NCBI GenBank assembly: GCA_027603945.1
Contig: JADIIU010000041.1
Span: forward strand, 41,347 to 105,346
Origin: Terramyces sp. JEL0728
Taxonomy: Eukaryota > Chytridiomycota > Chytridiomycetes > Rhizophydiales > Terramycetaceae
DNA: 64,000 nt
Direction: 5' to 3'
Shown: positions 21,901 through 34,523 of the stretch, piece by piece
Layout: every line of letters begins with the position of its first letter
How positions within the stretch are numbered: the first letter of the stretch is position 1
Program-made: the position numbers and the translations under genes
Notes under the pieces: generated by a model
What the model was told of the DNA's origin: nothing
Seen by the model: only the letters and a program-made list of their open reading frames with translations
Databases searched by the model: none

Positions 21901-24232
21901 AATCGTAAGAATCCACTCCTGAAAACAGGGGGCTTTGCGAGAGCAAGTTGATGATAGACATTGCAATTAGACACAGTATTTCATTGTCACTATTAACGAA
22001 AGAAGTGACTTTCGTAATGGTTTCGGTGTGCGACGCCAAAAGAGTATCAATTCCACTCATAGATATTGGTAATCCTAAAATAAACGCTTCTTGGTGTCCT
22101 ACTATGGCAGGACATACAACTTCCAGGAAAGTTTTGTGCGTATTGAACATGAAATAAATGATTTTCAAAGATTGGAAAATTGCATCCTTAACCAACAAAA
22201 AATTGGACTCGTTTTCAATAATTTGGAATATTTTGAGGGCAAGTTTCGATCCTGATAGCACTCTGGTAATAATTTCAAATCCAGGCGACAATCCCAATAT
22301 TCTTAGGGGCGATAGATTGTTCCCAACATCTTGAATAGGATTTGTGATATAACCTAGTACTGGCTCCATTTCAAATTGTTCAAGACAGTGGTTGAAAATT
22401 TCCAAGCATTTTGTGCAAATCTTCCATTTTTCTTTCCCATCTGCAAATGGACGCTCATCGATTTTAAGGAATATCTCGTCGATAATAAATGCAATGTAAG
22501 GTCTAATTCCAGGTAGTCTATCTGGTTCGCCCAAAGTTTCATACATGCTTGTTGATTTACATTGGACCAGATTGCAAATTAAATTAAGGAAGGCAAGTGT
22601 TTCTGGATATGTTTGTTGAATGGTTTCAATTTCTTTGATATCATACAACAGCCCTTGCTGATCTCTTTGGGGAATAATTTGAGAAGTTTCCAATAAATAC
22701 CATACTTGGTTGGAGTTTTCACTCCATTCCAAGGTCGGATCGCAAAAACAACTGATGGTGTTGAGTAAGGCAGCCTTTAAATCTATTGGTAGCCTCTTGA
22801 TCAACAAGAAAAACAAAGTCTCCAGTGCCCTGTAGTTTTGATTTTCACACAGAATTCTTCTGCAGCTAGTAGAATGCTTCACTACATTGCCCACCAAATC
22901 TAAAAACACTAGAATAATTGACGTTTCTGTTGGTGACAGCTCCATATTTCCATTCTGTCCCAGCCTTTCCAAGTAAGAATTCAAAGTTCTAAAGAAATTT
23001 CCCCAGGTAATATTGCCAAACTGACCATTATTGTCCAAATTCAAGATTTGATGAACGTTATTTGAACAGACTTGGCCGGATGATAAGCTAGAAATGGTTT
23101 TTAAAAACAACACCAAGAATCTAGGAGTCCATACATCAGCTGCAAGTTTAACAAATTGGAATAGATCCGGCTCAGTCCACCATTGAATAGCCGAGTCAGG
23201 TCTATCTCTGTAGATATTGGAAATCAAAGTTAATAATTGCTCCCATTGAGTTTCTGGTGCATCTGTATTTGAAAGGTCTTGATCACGAGCAATAATTTGT
23301 CTGAAGCTCTTCTTGTAGGTATAAACAAAGCTAATAATGAATTCGGATAAAATCAATTTGTAATTTTCCAGCAATTCCTTTTCCAGCTCTTCTTCCTTTT
23401 CTTGTAGATATATTTGGAAACAATTGAAATCAATATTCGATAGTTTCTTGGAATCGCTGTCTTCTGAACTCATAGCAAGAGCCAGTAACAAGGGCTGTTT
23501 GGTTATTCTTTGCTTGAATTTTGCAATTTGAAGGTTGCAAACCAAAATAAAACAAAATTCATCAGTAATCTTTTCCAAAATAAATGAAATTTCATCTTCG
23601 TCAAACCCAAACTTTTTGATTTTAATCAATAGAATTTTGATCAAGTTCGATTCTCTTTTCAGTCGTTGCTCCAATAGTAAAATTTCTCGTTCTGTAATTC
23701 CAAGTTTAAACAATTCGTCTCTCTTTTGGTTTGTAGATTCATTTTTGTTTAATTTCAATTCAGTTAATTTCTGTTGATTTTCCAAAAGAGTTTTGAGTAA
23801 ATTTATGACTGGTGGTTTGAAGTTGAATTGAAAAGAAACCAAATTTTCAATAATCACTAGTAACGCCTCTCTTTCCATGTAATTGATTAAAATACAGATT
23901 TCAGTGGGAGATACATTTCCAAAAGAATTGTCTGCTAAACTGTAATTGTACAATTCACTGATTTCATCATTTCCAATCATCTTTGAAACCCTGGTTACAC
24001 CTAAATAAGCACATTGAATACCTATCGTTAACAAATATTTACCCTGGAGATACTGGTCGGATACTTTGACTTCCACTCCTTCCAAGATTACTTTTTGAAA
24101 TGGTTTTGGTTTCTCAAACTGTAAATCTTGTGGATTTAATTCTTGCAGTTGCTTGTTTTGCAAGTCATTATTTTGAATACACTTTACGATCAATTCGTTT
24201 AGTGCTCTAAAACGATTTGATTTCCACTGCAT
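18904..24232 (-). CDS. NUP192: Nucleoporin NUP192/NUP205
   Basis: Four exons (introns 20141-20160, 19680-19700, 18973-18992) give about 1755 residues, the size expected for this inner-ring scaffold nucleoporin. The protein is a long alpha-helical solenoid throughout. Family-type segments include the region after WWTEPDLFQFVKLAADVWTP, and SPTETSIILVFLDLVGNVV followed by LETLFFLLIKRLPIDLKAAL, which align by eye with the N-terminal and middle domains of Nup192/Nup205. It forms part of the nuclear pore inner ring with Nup93 and Nup53/59. The most upstream in-frame ATG is MQWKSNRFRAL at 24232. All three introns lie in the last quarter of the gene; the first 4 kb are open. Confidence 0.88.
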
Positions 24233-24309
24233 TTTCAAGAAAAAAATTGTCCAAAGAATTTTATTTTAAATTTGGTATTTTGATTCAAATCGACGGCGGA
24301 TAGACAATA

Positions 24310-25043
24310 TCATTCGGATAATTCGCCTTCTTCACTAGAAGTGTCTTTGATAGCAGGGATATCTGGAACAGCAACGGCTGCTGCCTCATCTTTATCTTTC
24401 GAAAGAGAAAACAGGTTTCTTTCAATAGATTCCAAACCTACTGGTGATAAAATTAAAGTGGGAAATTCAATGATTTCACTTGCTTTCAAATTATAGTTTA
24501 AATCTTGAAATAAATCTGTGGAAAACAATCCATTCTACATTAATATAACTTTACTTTTTGTTTTAAATAAAAGTATTTCGCATTTGCTTTTAACTCGTCA
24601 TTCATTTCCAACAATAACTCATTCAGCATTATATTTTCATTCGCCTGCTTGTAGAACTTTTGATCATTAAAAATAATTTCCACAGTCCAATTGAATCCTT
24701 TGTTGTAAACGGTTTTGTTTAATCTCTGTCTCTGCATTCCTACTGGCATCAATTTCAAGTCAATCATTCTTGAATTGGCGAATCTAGTGAGGAAATCTTT
24801 TTTCCTCTTGGTTGGTAATCGCTTTGCATTGTCATTTATTCTCCCTACCTCCATGAGGAAATTGTAATCACTGGTTAGTGTATTGGTGTTCATTTTGCTC
24901 TTGGAAAGAAAAACAGTTTTGTCTCTCTTCATTGCGCAATCTTGCTTGTGTTTGTTTGTGCATTCCAGCGAACAAGTCCGGAGTAAGCATTTTGGGCACT
25001 TGTATTTTGGTTCGTTTTCGCAATCCTTTATTTGACAACTCAT
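24310..25043 (-). CDS. BCD1: Box C/D snoRNP assembly factor BCD1/ZNHIT6
   Basis: Two exons (intron 24535-24554) encode 237 residues. The N-terminus is a HIT zinc finger with eight spaced ligands: C3, C8, C16, C19, then CSLEC, H and C (MSCQIKDCENEPKYKC, CPKCLLRTCSLEC, HKQDC). Downstream, MIDLKLMPVGMQRQRLNKT and the FNWTVEIIF strand match the BCD1 core domain, and FPTLILSPVGL matches its end. BCD1 is a nuclear factor that controls assembly of box C/D snoRNPs by handling Snu13 and Nop58 with the R2TP/Rvb machinery. Start chosen at the ATG directly before the finger; upstream in-frame sequence has no fungal-like content. Confidence 0.9.
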
Positions 25044-25110
25044 TTTTTTGTTTTTGCAAGAAAAAAAATAGCTTATTTGTATTGAAAAAAATAAATCCAC
25101 AGACTTTTTA

Positions 25111-26270
25111 CTAATCAAAGTATTCGTTAAAGACTTGGTTTTCGCCTCCTTCAAGAATGCGTGAGATTGGAATCTTTGGTCTTCCTTGTTCATTCAAGTA
25201 CTTGATTGCGAGATTGAATCCTTCATTCTTTTCTTGTTTTGTTGCTCCCTTGCCAATCCACACATAGACTTGGTTTTCAACATCGAGGATAAAGACATCT
25301 TCAGACTTTAATTGATCTTTTTTGAACTTGTCTGTAGCAATGACAGTAGTTTTTAATGGTCCGGTACTGTCCGATACGCACAATAAAAGCTTTTTGAAAG
25401 GCTTTTCTTCAAGCTTGTTTTCATCGGAGATTGTGCCCTTTTCGCCAATATATGCCCAGAAAGGTCCGGCATCAGTATCATTTTCATCTGTGTTAGCAGT
25501 ATTTACCATAAACTGTAATCTTTGCTTTCGGTCTCTCTCCGACTAGAGCACGAGTGAACTCCATCCCCTTGTTCTTTTCTAGTCCGTTGCTCTTGCTGCC
25601 ATTCCATTGGATAATAGTCAAGCCAGCATCAACAACGAATACATCCCCTTTGTTCAAAGACTTTAATCCCAATGGAACTTCACGAATAATTGTAGACTTG
25701 CGTTCTACATTGATTCTCAGCAATCTTGTCTTGTAATCCTTTTCTTCAACGTGCTTGAAACCAGAAGCAACTCCTCCCTTCAAGACTCGCAAGTGGTTAA
25801 AGTAAGTTACAAACAACTTGCTTTCATATCCTTGGACTTCTCTGTGTTGAACAGGGATTCCCAACAAGTAATCTGAATAAAAACCAATTACCATCCAATT
25901 CAACGGTCTTGTAAGCTGCTGTTCCTGCTTCATCTTGACTAGTTTCTTGGCCGAGCCAAAAGTGAACATCGTGAAGGAGTTTTGGCTCGTCAGGTAGTTT
26001 ATATGTCTAATTAAATAGGATTTACATGTAGGATGATGTAGGAGTCGCCGCCATAGAAAGATCCATAAGTTTCTTTAGGTACAGGAACTACTTTGAAATT
26101 CTCAATTCTCCATACCCATAAACCAACTTGCTTTCCAACATCTTTCCAAGCATCTTCAGTTTGTGCAGCTGCTAATTTAACTTTCTTTTCAAGTTCAGTT
26201 CCAAGGTTGGCAATGTTGCTATCAGCAAAGTCTAATATTAATCAAGATTACCGACTACTTGTGGTTTCAT
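25111..26270 (-). CDS. Gelsolin-family actin-binding protein (severin/fragmin-like)
   Basis: Five exons (introns 26232-26251, 26007-26025, 25873-25891, 25488-25506) encode 360 residues. The first gelsolin repeat shows [30 protein letters not shown] and [15 protein letters not shown], then [14 protein letters not shown], the G1-G2 linker signature that contacts actin and phosphoinositides. A second repeat has [21 protein letters not shown] third has [20 protein letters not shown]. Three repeats at this length fit severin/fragmin/CapG proteins, which sever or cap actin filaments in a calcium-dependent way. The first coding exon is only 19 nt (MKPQVV plus one base). Confidence 0.92.
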
Positions 26271-26598
26271 TTTGGAACTTTTTAGCGTGTTATGAGCCAC
26301 ACCAGTTCAATCAAAGACGATTGATTCAAACCAAAAGCGTTTTAAAATCGGACTAGAACCATAATGTATGTGTAGGGGTAATTGCTGTTGGTAATTTCAA
26401 ATCTCTATCCGAGGAGCGTTTATGGGAAGGTGTTCCAGGGCAATGATCCGATTACAAGTGGAATAGTATCTCAGGTTAAAAGTGCGGGTATTATTTATAC
26501 TGGATACAGTGCAGTCCAGACCAGGTACCACTAGTACCATCTCAAATGAAATTTATAGTTGCAGTTCAGATTTGCTTTTCAAATTCGATATTACCAAT
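26271..26598. other. Intergenic stretch with coding-like but unassigned sequence
   Basis: This 328-bp stretch separates the divergent gelsolin and B-box/DUF2009 genes. From about 26365 onward, several frames stay open on the plus strand. One path (ATG at 26368, with candidate tiny introns) would extend the DUF2009 protein N-terminally in frame, but the candidate introns lack the usual branch motif, so I did not include it. The left part, 26271-26360, looks like a plain promoter region. No RNA gene could be recognised. Confidence 0.4.
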
Positions 26599-28583
26599 AT
26601 GCAAATATCATTAGAATGTGGTTTTCTGGTTCAAAATTCCCCCAATGAACTCTTGAAACCCTCCATTTGGAACAAAAAATATTTTCGCGATTTTCAAATG
26701 CTCCAAAAAGACAAGCAAGAAAACAATTCCAGAGTGAATTTGGATTCGATTATGAACGGCCAAGTGGAAGAAATGGATGTCAGTAACGATGAAGAAATGC
26801 AGGAAGCTAAAACTATCGACGGGTATTGTATTGAATGTACAGACCAGCCTGCAGTGGTTTTTTGTGAGCAATGCACGGATGGTATGTTTAGATTTATATA
26901 GATTATTGCGAAGTGTGCTTTGCTGGACAACACAGAAGGGGAACTAGGAAAAAACACACCATTAAAAGGTTGAGGCAAATCGAAACAGAGGAAAAAAAGT
27001 CTTTAAAAGCAAGTATTATGCGGGTATTCAGCTCAAAGAAATCTGGTTCAAGTGCCTCCTTGAATGAAATGAATGATTCCAATGAAACAGCTGAAGATTT
27101 TTTGAATCACATTCCACATGCAGCAATTAGCGTCACTGATTTTGTTGATAGATCGAAATTCATTCCTTTACGTTTGACATATGACGAAAGAAAGTATCTG
27201 CGGTTGTTGGAAGCGGGGTTGAATGTTTGCGAATACACAGACAAGATTGATGTTATTGTTTACGGAAGCAAGAGCAAGCGTATTGTCATGCAAATTAAAG
27301 AACTGTGCTCGATTTTGTCTGGATTGGTGCTCGCGGCAGATTATAACGCAGGTCAGGAATTGTTCAAGGATCGCGATTTTGAAACAAATGCAGAGTTCTT
27401 TCAAGATATTTTTGAGTTGGGGAGACGGCATAAAATCATGAATCCAGAAAAAATGAGGTCTACTTACGGGAAACTGATTTATTTATTGCAAGATTCTCAG
27501 ATCAGAGAAGTGCAAGAAATGTTGTCATTCCAGTGTGTAAAACCAATCAAATCTGTTTTCAATACATTAGAAGCTAAAGGTGGATTGGATGTATTAAAAG
27601 ATGAACTTATTGAAATTGCAACTATGGAAATTATTGACGAAGGAAAAAAGAGAAATGAAGTTCAAGCCGAGATAAAAAAGAAAGAAAAAGCAATTGAGTA
27701 TCTGGCTAAAAAATATGGCAGGCAAGGGCTAGAACCGGAAGTAATCAGACAGTGTTTGTATTCTATTGGCGACAACAATTCATTCCTACGGTAATTTTGC
27801 TCTCATTAAAGAACCAACAGAGACCCTTGCGAAAAAATGATTTACTACCTGAAAAAGTATTTCGACCCCAAAGCATACGAAAAGAACTATTCTTTAGCAA
27901 TCCAAGCTGGAAGAGAAGGCGCCAGACTTTCCCATGGCCATGAAAAGCAATATCAGTATGTGCTGCAATCACTATCTCTATGGAGAGAAGTACTTCATGG
28001 TAAAACAGCGCTTATTAGATATGTTCAAGTTGTGGACCCTTGCTGAAGATGATTTGCTTGAAGAATCCAATTACTACAGATTGAGGGACACTGGTCAAGG
28101 ATTGAATCGCGTGCAGGGTAACTGAAACTAACTATAGCTGCTCCCCGAGTAAGTAGAATGATGCACACTATTCTGCACCGGGCCCAACAGAAAGTTGGAT
28201 CATGGGTTGGATCGTCTGTAATTCATCTTGGAGATCACAATGTTCCTAATGCGTTAATGTTCATTGACAAGTATACGCAAATCTACAGAATTCTACTACC
28301 GATAGTGAACACTCTTCGAAAAATTGATACTTTGAATCAGGTATCCCTTGAAAAATATGTACGAGACGCCTTCCAATCCCATGAAGATGCCAAGAAGGCT
28401 ATTCTGTGCGACTTTTTTAGACATGCTTTTGATGGAAGTGGGGCAGACAACTTTTTCGACGCAGGAAGTTGTATTGACGGAAGATTGACCAGTGCCTGGA
28501 ATTGGTGCTCCCAGCTCGAGAAAAAGCCGTACTTTCCGCTGTTCTTACTCACTGGATTTATGGGCTTTGATGGTCAATTCTAA
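26599..28583 (+). CDS. B-box zinc-finger protein with DUF2009 domain
   Basis: Five exons (introns 26882-26901, 27791-27811, 28000-28018, 28118-28137) give 634 residues. Near residues 74-110 a B-box-like zinc finger is visible: YCIECTDQPAVVFCEQC, then YCEVCFAGQH and a further His. From about residue 165 the sequence DFVDRSKFIPLRLTYDERKY, LRLLEAGLNVCEYTDKID and the following 400 residues match the DUF2009 family, which occurs in fungi, plants and protists and has no established biochemical function. The end LFLLTGFMGFDGQF is also typical. The start is uncertain: ATG 26599 is the first safe in-frame ATG, but open frame continues upstream to about 26482. Confidence 0.8.
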
Positions 28584-28696
28584 TAAAAATTACCTAATGA
28601 TCGCTTATTATATCTCAAATACGAAATAATACGACTAATCTATCAAATTATTATGTAATCAACCAAGCTTTTGCCCTGTCCCTTTCTTTCCAACAA

Positions 28697-31600
28697 ATGG
28701 GAAAGGAAAAAAAATTAGAAGCAAAGCAGGATAAGGACAAGAAATCCAAAGGAAAAACAGAAACTCCCCCGGAACCACAAATTCCAATTCGCCAGAAATT
28801 ATTTGGAAATTGGACTGGAAAGCTTCCTGCAGTGTTACTAAACGAACATTGCCAAAAAGAACAGTGGGAGAAGCCGGAATATCAATTTGTATATATAAAC
28901 TTATATTAGGATCAAAAATCTAAAGGATATTCATGTACAATAGTTTTGGGCAAGAGGAACAAGAAGACTTCCCAAATAGATAAAGTTAAATTCCGTCCTA
29001 AGGATGAATATTATCCGTCGCAACAATTGGCGAAACATTCGTGTGCCACGTATGCACTTCATCGGATAAAATCCCATCTGAACATTTCCAATCTGCTCCC
29101 ACCGTCCCAGAAGGAGTTATGGCAAAAATATGAAGGGTATAAACGCGATTGTGATAAGGATACAGTCGCATATGAATATTCTCCGGACCCTTTCAAGCCA
29201 GTAACCCACGTTCAGGAAGCACAAGTGCCGAGTACTCCAGATGAACCGTGGGCAGCGTATCCGGAATTACATATCAACAAAAATCTAAGGGAAAAGTTGG
29301 AAATTCTGATCCGTTCAAATTTAGATCATTCCCATCCAGTAAAAGAAACAGACTCAAAGATGGATTTGAAGTATGTAAAAAGGGTGCTGCTAAAGAAAGG
29401 GTTTAGGGAAGCACATGTGAACGAAGCTCTAACTTATCGTTCAGATATTCCTTCAGCTGTTGATTGGCTGTGTATCCATGTTCCAGAAGATGATTTACCG
29501 CAGGATATGAGATTGACAGACACAAAATCACTTTCTTTATTTAATCACAATCAAGAATCACTTGCTCGAGAATACGTTTTAAAGCGATTGATGCGCACAG
29601 GGCTGCCAAAATCTATTTGTTTAAAGCATTTGGAAGACAACAACATGGATGAATACTTGTCAATTTCTACGCTGTGTTTAGAGTTGATTTCACAGAATCT
29701 TTGTAGTTTAGAAGTTGGAGAGCATTTGGAACTACGGGAAGCAATTCAAGAAGAAATTCAAGTTTTGGAATCAATTTTTTCTGATCAAGTGTGTTTTGAA
29801 GAAAATGACTATGGAGTGAAATTTTCATTTGATTTGGAAGTTACTGGCACAATTGAAATTTATATTTCGAAAAATTTGAAATATCCTTATCATAACCCTG
29901 GAATCATCTTTGCGAACCCCGAAAAATTACCAGCCTACATCCGGATTGGAATACTGAAAAATGTCATGATGGACCTGATTAATCAACTAGGTGCGCCTTT
30001 GATTTATACCATTATCAGCTCTATTGAAGAACACGCCGGAAATATATTGCAGAATCCTCCTCTTCTTGCTACTCTATATCCAAAATCAAAAGCATTGGTG
30101 TTTGATATTAAAGATGGCAGTTTTGATGTGGACAAAGGCAGTCATAAAATAGTGCAAAAAGATGTGGAATCAGAGAATTTGAGATTACTCAAAGAGTTTA
30201 ACGACAAGCAGAACGACCTGAAATACATTGCCATGCTCAAAATTAGAAAAAAACTGCCGTCATATGTGTTCAAGGAAAAAATATGCAGCGCTCTCAAAAA
30301 CACTCAAGCGTTGATCATTTGTGGGGAAACAGGCTGTGGTAAATCGACACAGCTAGGCCAATTTATACTGGACGATTTAATAACTGAAGGGTTAGGTGCT
30401 TCTTGCAATATAATCTGCACCCAACCAAGAAGAATTAGTGCGATAGGTTTAGCGGATAGAGTTGCCAATGAGAGGATAGATAAAGTTGGTAACCAAATTG
30501 GGTATTCCATTAGAGGTGAATCAAAACAGAGTTCAAATACCAAACTACTATTTTGCACGACAGGGGTACTGTTGCGTATGATTCAGGGCGATCCAAAGCT
30601 GACACATGTATCCCATGTTATTGTTGACGAAGTGCATGAGCGAGGAGGTAATACTGACTTGATTTTAGTTGAAAGTGATTTCTTGTTGGTTTTGTTGAAA
30701 GACTTGCTTTTTAAAAGAAAGGATTTAAAGGTAATTTTGATGAGTGCGACTATCAATGCAGACTTTTTCAGTTCGTACTTTGACTGCAACTCTTTACAAA
30801 TTCCAGGATTTACTCATCCTGTTGATAACGTTTATCTTGAAGCTATTTTGGAAAAAACTGGGCATGTTCCAGAAAATCTGTCTGGAAATATCAAAGCAGC
30901 AGGAACTAATAGCGACAGTGATGATGAGTTTAGAAAGTTATTTGATAATTTGTCGGAAAAAATCTCTGTTAAAAAGCTGGTCGGTGTTGAAAGGGACCCA
31001 ACATTCAAGATCGATTATGGATTAATCACTGCGACGGTCAACTACATCTGCGATAACAATGAAAGTGGCGCAATCTTGATATTCTTGCCTGGTACAATAT
31101 ATCTAAATCAAAGGGATTATGGAGATTAAAAAATGTATTGACCGGATCGCGAATGATTTACCACATTTATCGAAAATATTGAAAATTTTCCCACTCCATT
31201 CTAACTTGACTAGTGTGGAACAGACAGAAGTGTTTAAAAAGGTCAGCGCTGGAATGCGAAAAGTGGTTGTTTCAACCAATATTGCAGAAACTTCTGTCAC
31301 AATGTAATTGGTTTATTAAAGTAAGCGATGACGTTGTGTTTGTTGTTGATACCGGAAGAGTGAAAGAGATGAAATTGGTTAACAGCGTTCTCTCTCTGCA
31401 AGAATTGTGGGCTTCTAAAGCTGCTTGCAAACAGAGAAGAGGAAGAGCAGGTAGAGTTCAACCTGGCATCGTCTATAAACTGTACTCTAGCTACTACGAA
31501 AAGAAATATATGGCCGCAAATTCTGAACCGGAAATACTACGACTTCCCCTGGAGCAATTATGCTTGCAAATTAAAACCATGGGAGTCAAGGATGTCATGG

Positions 31601-32652
31601 AGTTTCTCGGAAAGGCATTAAGCCCTCCTTCGAAAGAAAATATACAAAGTGCGCTCGATTTACTGGAAAAACTTGGAGCATTTGACGAGAATGGCGAACT
31701 AACTGCATTGGGTAAACACATATCGAAAATACCAGCTGATGTGAAAATTGCGAAAATGCTGATTTATGGCACCATTTTTAACTGTGTCGACCCGATTTTA
31801 ACCATAGCAGCCAGTCTTTCAGGAAAGGTAGTGAAGCCCTTAATGCCAGAGTCCATTTACCAGCCCGATAGATAAACGGGAAGAAGCTGCGCAAGCCCAA
31901 AAGAAATTTGCTATCCATAAAAGTGACCATTTAATGGTGGTTAATGCTTACGACGAGTTGTCGGATTTGAAAGGAAAAGGAGAAAAATTCAGATATTGTG
32001 ATAGCAACTTTATTTCGATGACAACAATGAAAAACATCTTGGATTTGCGGAAACAATTCAAAGACATACTTTTTGAATTAAAATACGCATCCACTGGCGA
32101 ATGGGATAGGATAAATATCAATTCTGGAAATCCAAAGATTGTTAAATCCGTAATACTAGCAGGTTTATATCCAAATGTTTGTACTATTAAGCTGCCGAAA
32201 CAGCTGTATGATTCCACGGCGCAAGGATCAGTAGCTATTGACATCAAATCAAAAGAAATCAAATTTTTTGACAAAGACACAGGTTATTATTGGTAACTCT
32301 AGGAAGATTATTTGTCCATCCAAGTTCCAGTTTATTTACTGAACAAAATTACGATGAAAATGTGCTTGTCTACTCATCCAAAGTTGCGACTACCAAAGTG
32401 TTTGTCCGAGATTGCTCGGTTGTACCAAACAATGCATTATTGCTTTTGGGTGGAAATGTAGATATGCTGCATGGTGGTCGGGCTCTCTCGATCGACAACA
32501 TTAGATTCCAAGCTTTCCCAAGGATTTCATCCCTAGTTCTAGGTATAAGGAAACTACTTGACCTTTCTCTAATGCAGAAAATTGCAGACCCGCATTTTGA
32601 TTTTGCAAGCTCGCCGATTGGAAAGCTATGCCTAGAGTTGCTTGAACAATAA
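28697..32652 (+). CDS. DEAH-box RNA helicase with UBA and RWD domains (DHX57/YLR419W type)
   Basis: Six exons (introns 28889-28909, 31092-31113, 31304-31325, 31828-31849, 32283-32302) encode 1282 residues. A lysine-rich N-terminus is followed by a UBA-like helix bundle ([37 protein letters not shown]) and an RWD domain ([18 protein letters not shown]). The helicase core has [52 protein letters not shown] and [12 protein letters not shown], then the HA2/OB region ([10 protein letters not shown]). This domain order is that of DHX57/DHX29-like helicases, including yeast YLR419W, which are cytoplasmic and linked to ribosomes or mRNA. Motif II is DEVH rather than DEAH, which occurs in this subfamily. 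Every intron joint was confirmed by conserved helicase sequence on both sides. Confidence 0.93.
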
Positions 32653-32676
32653 CATGCGGTTTATTGATATGTTTAA

Positions 32677-33470
32677 TTATAATGTAATAAACGGAACAAA
32701 TTCATCAAAGTCCCAGCTGTTTCCACATAACCAATTGTACGCTGACAGTCGATACTCTGAAGCATTGTAGATTTCTCCATATAGCTCTTGGTTGATATCT
32801 TGATACCTTTCCCCGCCAATCACAATATCATTTTCTTTGACATCACCGGATCTAAGTATGCCATTTGATAGCGCAAAGTTCGTTAAGCCAGTCACCATTT
32901 GGCGATTTTCCTGCATAGCTTTAGCAAACCTTGGGTCGTTCTTAGCATTCCCAAGAGCGAGAAAGGCTTCGTGTAACTGCGCTCTACAATCAACTCAAAT
33001 AACCTGTAGTAATAAACTTCAATCGTTTGGACCTGCTTCTTGAATTCCTCCCCTTCCATAATTTTTCCATCAAAACAGCCAATATGCGCTTCAATAGAAT
33101 CCTCTGTAGGTAAACGGTTGTAAACTAGCAATATATCTTTTAAATCTAGTTTCCTGTCTGGCGGTTGGAGGTTTACGAGTCCAATGGTGGAATACAGCGC
33201 AGCCATGGATTCCCATCGCTTAGCGGATTCAATCTTTTCCGTTTCAGTCCATCCCTTGTAATTAATTCCAAGCAGTCTTAATTCTTTTGGACTAAAGTGA
33301 GATTTGTAATCTTTCGTCGTTTGATCAACCAGTGATTGCAGTTGAGAAAACCTTTCCTGTCCATTCTTAAACTCTTCGTTATCGGTCTCCAGTAATGAGC
33401 GCTCCAATAATAATTTATTGATGAAGCATTTTGTCTTTATTTGCTGGAGACTTTTCTTGATCAAACTCAT
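32677..33470 (-). CDS. Conserved-looking helical protein of unknown function
   Basis: Two exons (intron 32984-33003, 20 nt) encode 257 residues. The sequence is mostly helical, with GINYKGWTETEKIESAKRW, EAHIGCFDGKIMEGEEFKK and, across the intron, YYRAQLHEAFLALGNAKNDPRF. It ends with an acidic, aromatic stretch (NWLCGNSWDFDEFVPF). The residue pattern looks conserved rather than random, but I do not recognise the family. Its start codon is only 11 bp from the start codon of the divergent SNF4 gene, and its stop is 24 bp from the DHX57-type helicase stop. Confidence 0.65.
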
Positions 33471-33481
33471 TTGAATTCAAT

Positions 33482-34508
33482 ATGCCAAAAAATATTCTGG
33501 AACAACACACCTGCTATGATATTTTGCCGACCTCGTTCAAAATGATCGTATTCGATTCTACACTGCTTGTAAAAAAGGCACTCGCAGCTTTGTTGCAGCA
33601 CAACGTTCAGAGCGCACCTGTTTGGGATAGCAAAAAGCAAGTATATGTAGGAATGTTAACAGTCACGGATTTCATTCAACTTATATTGTATTATTACGAA
33701 CAATCAACGCTTGAGGAAGCTCTTCTGCAGGTGGAAAGTTTAACAATCCAAAACTTGCGAGGTTGGAAATATTAACATAGATTTGGAGCGAGACGTCTTG
33801 AATTCGTTACCACCCTCAAGCCTCATTGTTAGTCCTTCCGATACCTTGTATCTTGCAAGCAAGCTACTTATCGAAGTAACCGTGTCTAATTTCAGAGCCA
33901 ACTACACCGGTTACCTATTCTTGAAGCTGGAGTGTGTTCCGACACAATAATTTCTGTTTTAACTCAAAGCAAAATCCTGAGATATATATCTACCACTGTA
34001 ACCACAACTAATTCAGGAATCCTCCCAAACAATCATGAACGTTACACTCAGAGATATGAAAGTTGGGACTTTTGACAATCTAATCACTGCTAAACATGAA
34101 AATTTGTTGATTGATATCTTGAATATTTTCATAAAGCAAAAGATTTCGTCGGTTCCGGTTGTTGATGACGACGGTACCTTAAATTTTACATAGGTAACGT
34201 AGTAAATGTTTACGAAAAATATGATGCGCTGGTACTCCCGATCTAATTGTAGCTTTTAGCAAAAGATGGTCCGCTATACAATCTACAGATGACTATCAAG
34301 GAAGCACTTTCATACCGTGCAATGGTAAAAATTATTAAAACAGGATTTTGCTGGAATTCACACCTGCCAAATGGAAGATACTTTTGGACATCTTATGGAA
34401 ACAATAAGGAATAATACTGTCCGTCGATTTGTAATTTTGGAAGGGACAAAGTTGAAGGGAATGCTATCTCTGACTGATATATTGAAATATGTTGTAGATT
34501 TAAAATAA
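33482..34508 (+). CDS. SNF4: AMPK/SNF1 gamma subunit SNF4 (four CBS repeats)
   Basis: Seven exons (introns 33762-33780, 33876-33895, 33998-34016, 34174-34193, 34232-34252, 34325-34343) encode 302 residues, close to yeast Snf4 (322). CBS repeats are clear: SYDILP-like CYDILPTSFKMIVFD with NVQSAPVWDSKKQVYVGMLT and TDFIQLILYYY; then LLIESQLHRLPILEA; then KQKISSVPVVDDDGNVVNVY; then NTVRRFVILEG and KGMLSLTDILKYV. The protein binds adenine nucleotides and regulates the SNF1/AMPK kinase heterotrimer in energy sensing. The 38-nt fifth exon shows how finely the gene is split. Start codon adjacent to the divergent gene at 32677-33470. Confidence 0.96.
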
Positions 34509-34523
34509 AATATTGAATCCTGT

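Noticed and set aside
26395..26445. Resemblance to a U4 snRNA 5' stem-loop (TATCCGAGG)
   Set aside because: The flanking complementary strand and other U4 elements are missing; no U-snRNA could be recognised anywhere in the window.
31840..31870. A 13-nt candidate intron (GTCCATTTACCAG) in the DHX57-type helicase
   Set aside because: The 22-nt intron at 31828-31849 restores the conserved [13 protein letters not shown] sequence; the shorter one gives no family match.
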